Assembly: GCF_027942865.1 (NCBI RefSeq)
Contig: NC_134510.1
Span: 19,399,209-19,463,208 of the forward strand
Length of the DNA: 64,000 nt
Source of the DNA: Odontesthes bonariensis
Taxonomy: Eukaryota > Chordata > Actinopteri > Atheriniformes > Atherinopsidae
Direction of reading: 5' to 3'
Shown here: positions 61,525 to 64,000 of the stretch, in pieces
Layout of the letters: every line of letters begins with the position of its first letter
Position numbering within the stretch: position 1 is the stretch's first letter
Position numbers and translations under genes: made by a program
Notes under the pieces: generated by a model
What the model saw: the letters and a program-made list of their open reading frames with translations, nothing else
Told to the model about the DNA's origin: nothing
Database searches by the model: none

Positions 61525-62978
61525 TTGATTCAATGTCTGGCTCTAATCCACAGCGACATCTTAATTTTGATAAGTTTTTCGGTCCTGTAATTGCTGATAC
61601 GATGAACAGAATATTCCGAGGGATATACAGACACTTGCCTGGGTTCTTAGTTTAACACTGTGAAGCAGGACACCTGACAGCAGGAGCTTCCTTTTCTCTC
61701 CGCGTTTCTACAGATAGTAGCTTATTCTGACTATGCTGCTTGGGTTAATGTGAGCCAAATCTCAATAACGATTCTCTCATCTCTGCTGCAGAGTTTCAAA
61801 TCATGAGAAGCGGATGGAGAAACGGATGGAAGGAGTACGAACGCGAGCTGTTTGTGTTTCAGGTATAAATCCCCGTCTTGTTTTCTCTTTGCCACTTTGT
61901 CCACTTCACCACCGTCTGCTTTAAATGTCATGAAGGACAGTGAGTGTTGGGTAAAAGCTTCATAGATATGTGTGTGCGTACCCAGCTTCCCTGATAAAGC
62001 CTCATCTGTGCGTGCAGTGAAGAGTCCTTGTCTCGCCAGATGTCCTAATGGAGAGCTTTAGTCACTGTCACTGGTTCTGCTCTGACCTCTGACTGACTCA
62101 CAGTTTAGAATGAAAACATCTTCAGTGCTGTGGTTGGCGCTTAAATTCTAGATTTTGATCCCATTAAGAGGAAACTAATGCCTTGTTTTTCTCTAATGTG
62201 TTTGTGTTTCATGCTGCATGTGGCTTCTGCAGGTCACATTAGTGGCGATGGTAAACTCATTCTTTTTATTAAACCTCTTTAGGTAGTAACACAATAAGAT
62301 TCGGGGGCTTTTTCTTTTGCAGTTAGTGTGTCGTACATATGCACCGTATCTTTGTGTCTCTTTTTTTGTGTGTGCGCTAGCTGATGTTTTTGTGTGACCC
62401 ATGACTCAGGCTGGGTTTCTTAAGCTTGTTTCTCTGGAAAGAGAAAATCTTTCCATTCCTCCCCTTTCCTCTTGCCTGCATTTTTCTGCCTTTGTCTCTC
62501 ACTATTGAACTGCTCTGGCTCATTCCTTTTGTGCATCTGTTCAGTAGTACATGAACATGGTAATTGTCGCCCTTGCGTTTTGAATCGGGTACGGTGGCAG
62601 TCTTTTGGAAAGGCACTTCTGTCTGATGAGTGTTTCTGTTGCAGTTTGTCTCTGTGAGGGTGTGTTCACTGAATTTTTTCGCTGCGTGCAGTGATTTGTG
62701 TTAATGGGAGGTGGTAGATGTCAGGAGAAGGGTTACAGTTTTTCATAACACAAAGCGAAGATCCAACTTTTTGTTCTGTGCTATGTCAAAGATGTGTTCT
62801 GTCATCTTTTTGAGTTTTTGAGCTGACTTTGTTGTCAGCTCTCTGTCTCTTATCTGTCACCAACTGAGACGTGATGTTTCTTGGCTCTTTCTCCTCTCAT
62901 GACTTCATTTTGGCTCTGCAGAAACAGACGACTATGCTGAGATCATAGATGAGGAGGACACTTATACCATGCCTTCAA
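53932..62978 (+). CDS. ptk2: Focal adhesion kinase (FAK), FERM domain and linker; 5' part of gene
   Basis: Non-receptor tyrosine kinase of integrin adhesions. Exons: 53888-54168 (canonical ATG 53932), 54268-54434, 56101-56188, 56404-56483, 56967-57029, 57153-57207, 57564-57704, 58021-58098, 60057-60164, 60781-60898, 61300-61330, 61792-61862, 62922-62978. All phases agree, giving 431 codons plus one base. The start [13 protein letters not shown] aligns with human MAAAYLDPNLNH. The FERM domain spans about 49-369. The basic patch KAKTLRK, the Src SH3 site RALPSIPK, and autophosphorylation Tyr417 in [15 protein letters not shown] (human Tyr397) are all present. Oddities: Phe replaces human Tyr180 at residue 194, the linker has six extra residues with a KRMEKRME duplication, and the N-terminal tail before FERM is 14 residues longer. 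The open frame before the ATG continues to 53,888, supporting longer forms. Kinase, proline-rich and FAT regions lie outside the window. Confidence 0.96.
58187..58198 (-). promoter_or_regulatory. CTCF-like core motif in ptk2 intron
   Basis: The minus strand reads CCAGTAGAGGGC, matching all 12 core positions CCASYAGRKGGC. The following flank fits less well. It lies in the intron after the exon ending at 58,098. Confidence 0.35.
59091..59238 (+). pseudogene. 28S rRNA-derived fragment
   Basis: About 150 bp closely match the 3' part of eukaryotic 28S rRNA. Landmarks are ATCATTGTGAAG, ATTGTTCACCCACTAA, GTGAGCTGGGTTTAGAC, TAGTTTTACCC and TGATGATGTGTTGTTGCAATAG, all in the right order with scattered substitutions. 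It stops before the sarcin-ricin loop sequence. It lies inside a ptk2 intron on the sense strand and cannot be a functional rRNA. A CAATTCAGTTTTATTCAG...GCCAAATCAC repeat-like block precedes it. Confidence 0.85.
59217..59252. repeat. 14-bp inverted repeat at the end of the 28S fragment
   Basis: GATGATGTGTTGTT at 59,217-59,230 and its exact reverse complement at 59,239-59,252 flank an 8-nt loop (GCAATAGA). The left arm is genuine 28S sequence. The right arm is not the 28S continuation. Confidence 0.9.
60293..60316. repeat. (AT)n microsatellite in ptk2 intron
   Basis: Pure AT run of about 24 bp after the exon ending at 60,164. Confidence 0.9.
61492..61522. repeat. A31 homopolymer in ptk2 intron
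   Basis: Uninterrupted run of 31 A between the exons ending at 61,330 and starting at 61,792. No retroposed body was recognised upstream. Confidence 0.95.
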
Positions 62979-64000
62979 GTAAGTAAACATACGCTGATGG
63001 ACATACACTCAAGATGTTGACGGTAGCTAATGTGTCAGGTGTGTCAGTGTGTGTGCGTTTCTGCTGACCAGTGTAGAATACTGTGAGTGTGTGTGCGAGC
63101 GTTTCATGATGTGTGTGCAGATGGAAAGGTTACGTGGTGATATGTGGAGAAATATGTTGACATGTGTCTGTGTGTGTGATTGTACTTTTAAGTTCTGCAT
63201 TTAACAGCAGAGTTGAGAAAAACATTTTTACGTGGAGACCTCGTTATTCTGTCTGAAAACCAGATAAAGGATGTCTCCTTAAAGAATATTAAAGTCACAT
63301 GGAAGGTCAGATTCAGCTTTGAAAAATGCATTTCTTTGAAGCTCAGGACCATGGTATGCTATTAACCGTATGTTATTTAATTAAGTCAGACATCAGCTTT
63401 CATTCGAGGTCTTTTCAGATGGCTAAATAGATGGATGACTGACCTTTGAATGAAACTACATTTTCCATAGTAACATTCAGTCTTCACATTCAGAAGAGGA
63501 AGCTTCTTGAAACACACGCTGTGTACTATTACGCTTGCAGTCTATATTTGTTTTGGTGAGTTGCCACAGGATTAAGCAAGATTTGGGGATTTCCCTTTGA
63601 CACATTATCTACACCACGTCTGAATTATAGTCAACACTCTAAATGATTCTGTATCTCTCAGAGTGCCAGTGTGTTATTATTTTCAGTGTGAAACATTAGT
63701 TGATTAAGATATTGTACTTGAGGAAAGCCTGCATTAGCTGCTGAGTAGTGCCTGTTCATCAGGTTTAGGACTGTTGCTCATATTATGCTCACTGCAACGC
63801 TAAATGGGCAACATTGAGAGGCAGAGAAGATGGGTGATGTGACCTAAATGTAGGGGAAGCAAAGCTTGGGCATTAAGTAACAATATTTCACATCACTTGG
63901 AAAAAAAAAAAGACTTTTTGGAATTGCCCATTTAAACTGCCCCAAAATGCTGCCTGGATATTGTAAACTCATGTTCCATCCAGCGCTTGCTTTTTGACCA
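62979..64000 (+). other. ptk2: ptk2 intron running off the window
   Basis: Starts with the GTAAGT donor after the exon carrying the autophosphorylation site. GT-rich stretches lie at about 63,040-63,180. No further exon was recognised before the end of the window. Confidence 0.7.

Overview
The window is vertebrate nuclear DNA, almost certainly from a teleost fish. Protein-coding exons are short, have GT..AG borders, and splice in phase into full-length vertebrate orthologs. The spaces between them carry fish-type transposon relics (Tc1/mariner, Penelope-like, L2/CR1-like LINE) and many microsatellites. No bacterial operon, CRISPR array or prophage is present.

Layout. (1) 1-780: sequence downstream of zfat, with a possible minus-strand first exon and a good CTCF-like motif. 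(2) 795-9923, minus: zfat, a C2H2 zinc-finger/AT-hook transcription factor, reconstructed as 23 coding exons giving about 1,236 residues. (3) 10,960-18,480, minus: ptp4a3 (PRL-3 phosphatase), five coding exons (170 residues, CaaX box) plus probable 5' non-coding exons. (4) 18.5-28.3 kb: gene-poor, with a Tc1-like relic, a LINE relic and a Penelope-like (GIY-YIG) relic. (5) 28,545-31,867, plus: ndrg1, 12 coding exons, 375 residues, with a TATA box about 180 bp before the start codon. (6) 32.3-34.9 kb: intergenic, with an 18-unit tetranucleotide microsatellite. (7) About 34.9 kb to the end, plus: 5' half of ptk2 (focal adhesion kinase). It has a CpG-rich first exon, a large 5' intron region with alternative first coding exons and a 27-nt microexon, then the FERM domain and the linker with the autophosphorylation tyrosine. 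The kinase and FAT domains lie beyond the window.

In human, ZFAT, NDRG1, PTK2 and PTP4A3 all map to 8q24, so this is a compact version of a conserved vertebrate linkage block. ptp4a3 and ptk2 both act in adhesion, migration and growth signalling, and ndrg1 is a stress and differentiation gene, but nothing in the sequence shows co-regulation.

The most interesting observations are two alternative, in-frame N-terminal coding starts for ptk2; a FERM change at the autoinhibitory interface (Tyr180 position is Phe) and a six-residue linker insertion; a 28S rRNA fragment ending in a fold-back inside a ptk2 intron; a 26-bp perfect palindrome just downstream of a zfat splice donor; and a three-codon upstream ORF in a ptp4a3 leader exon. 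I found no clearly new multi-gene system. Exon borders were read by eye from splice consensus, phase and recalled family sequences, without alignment software.
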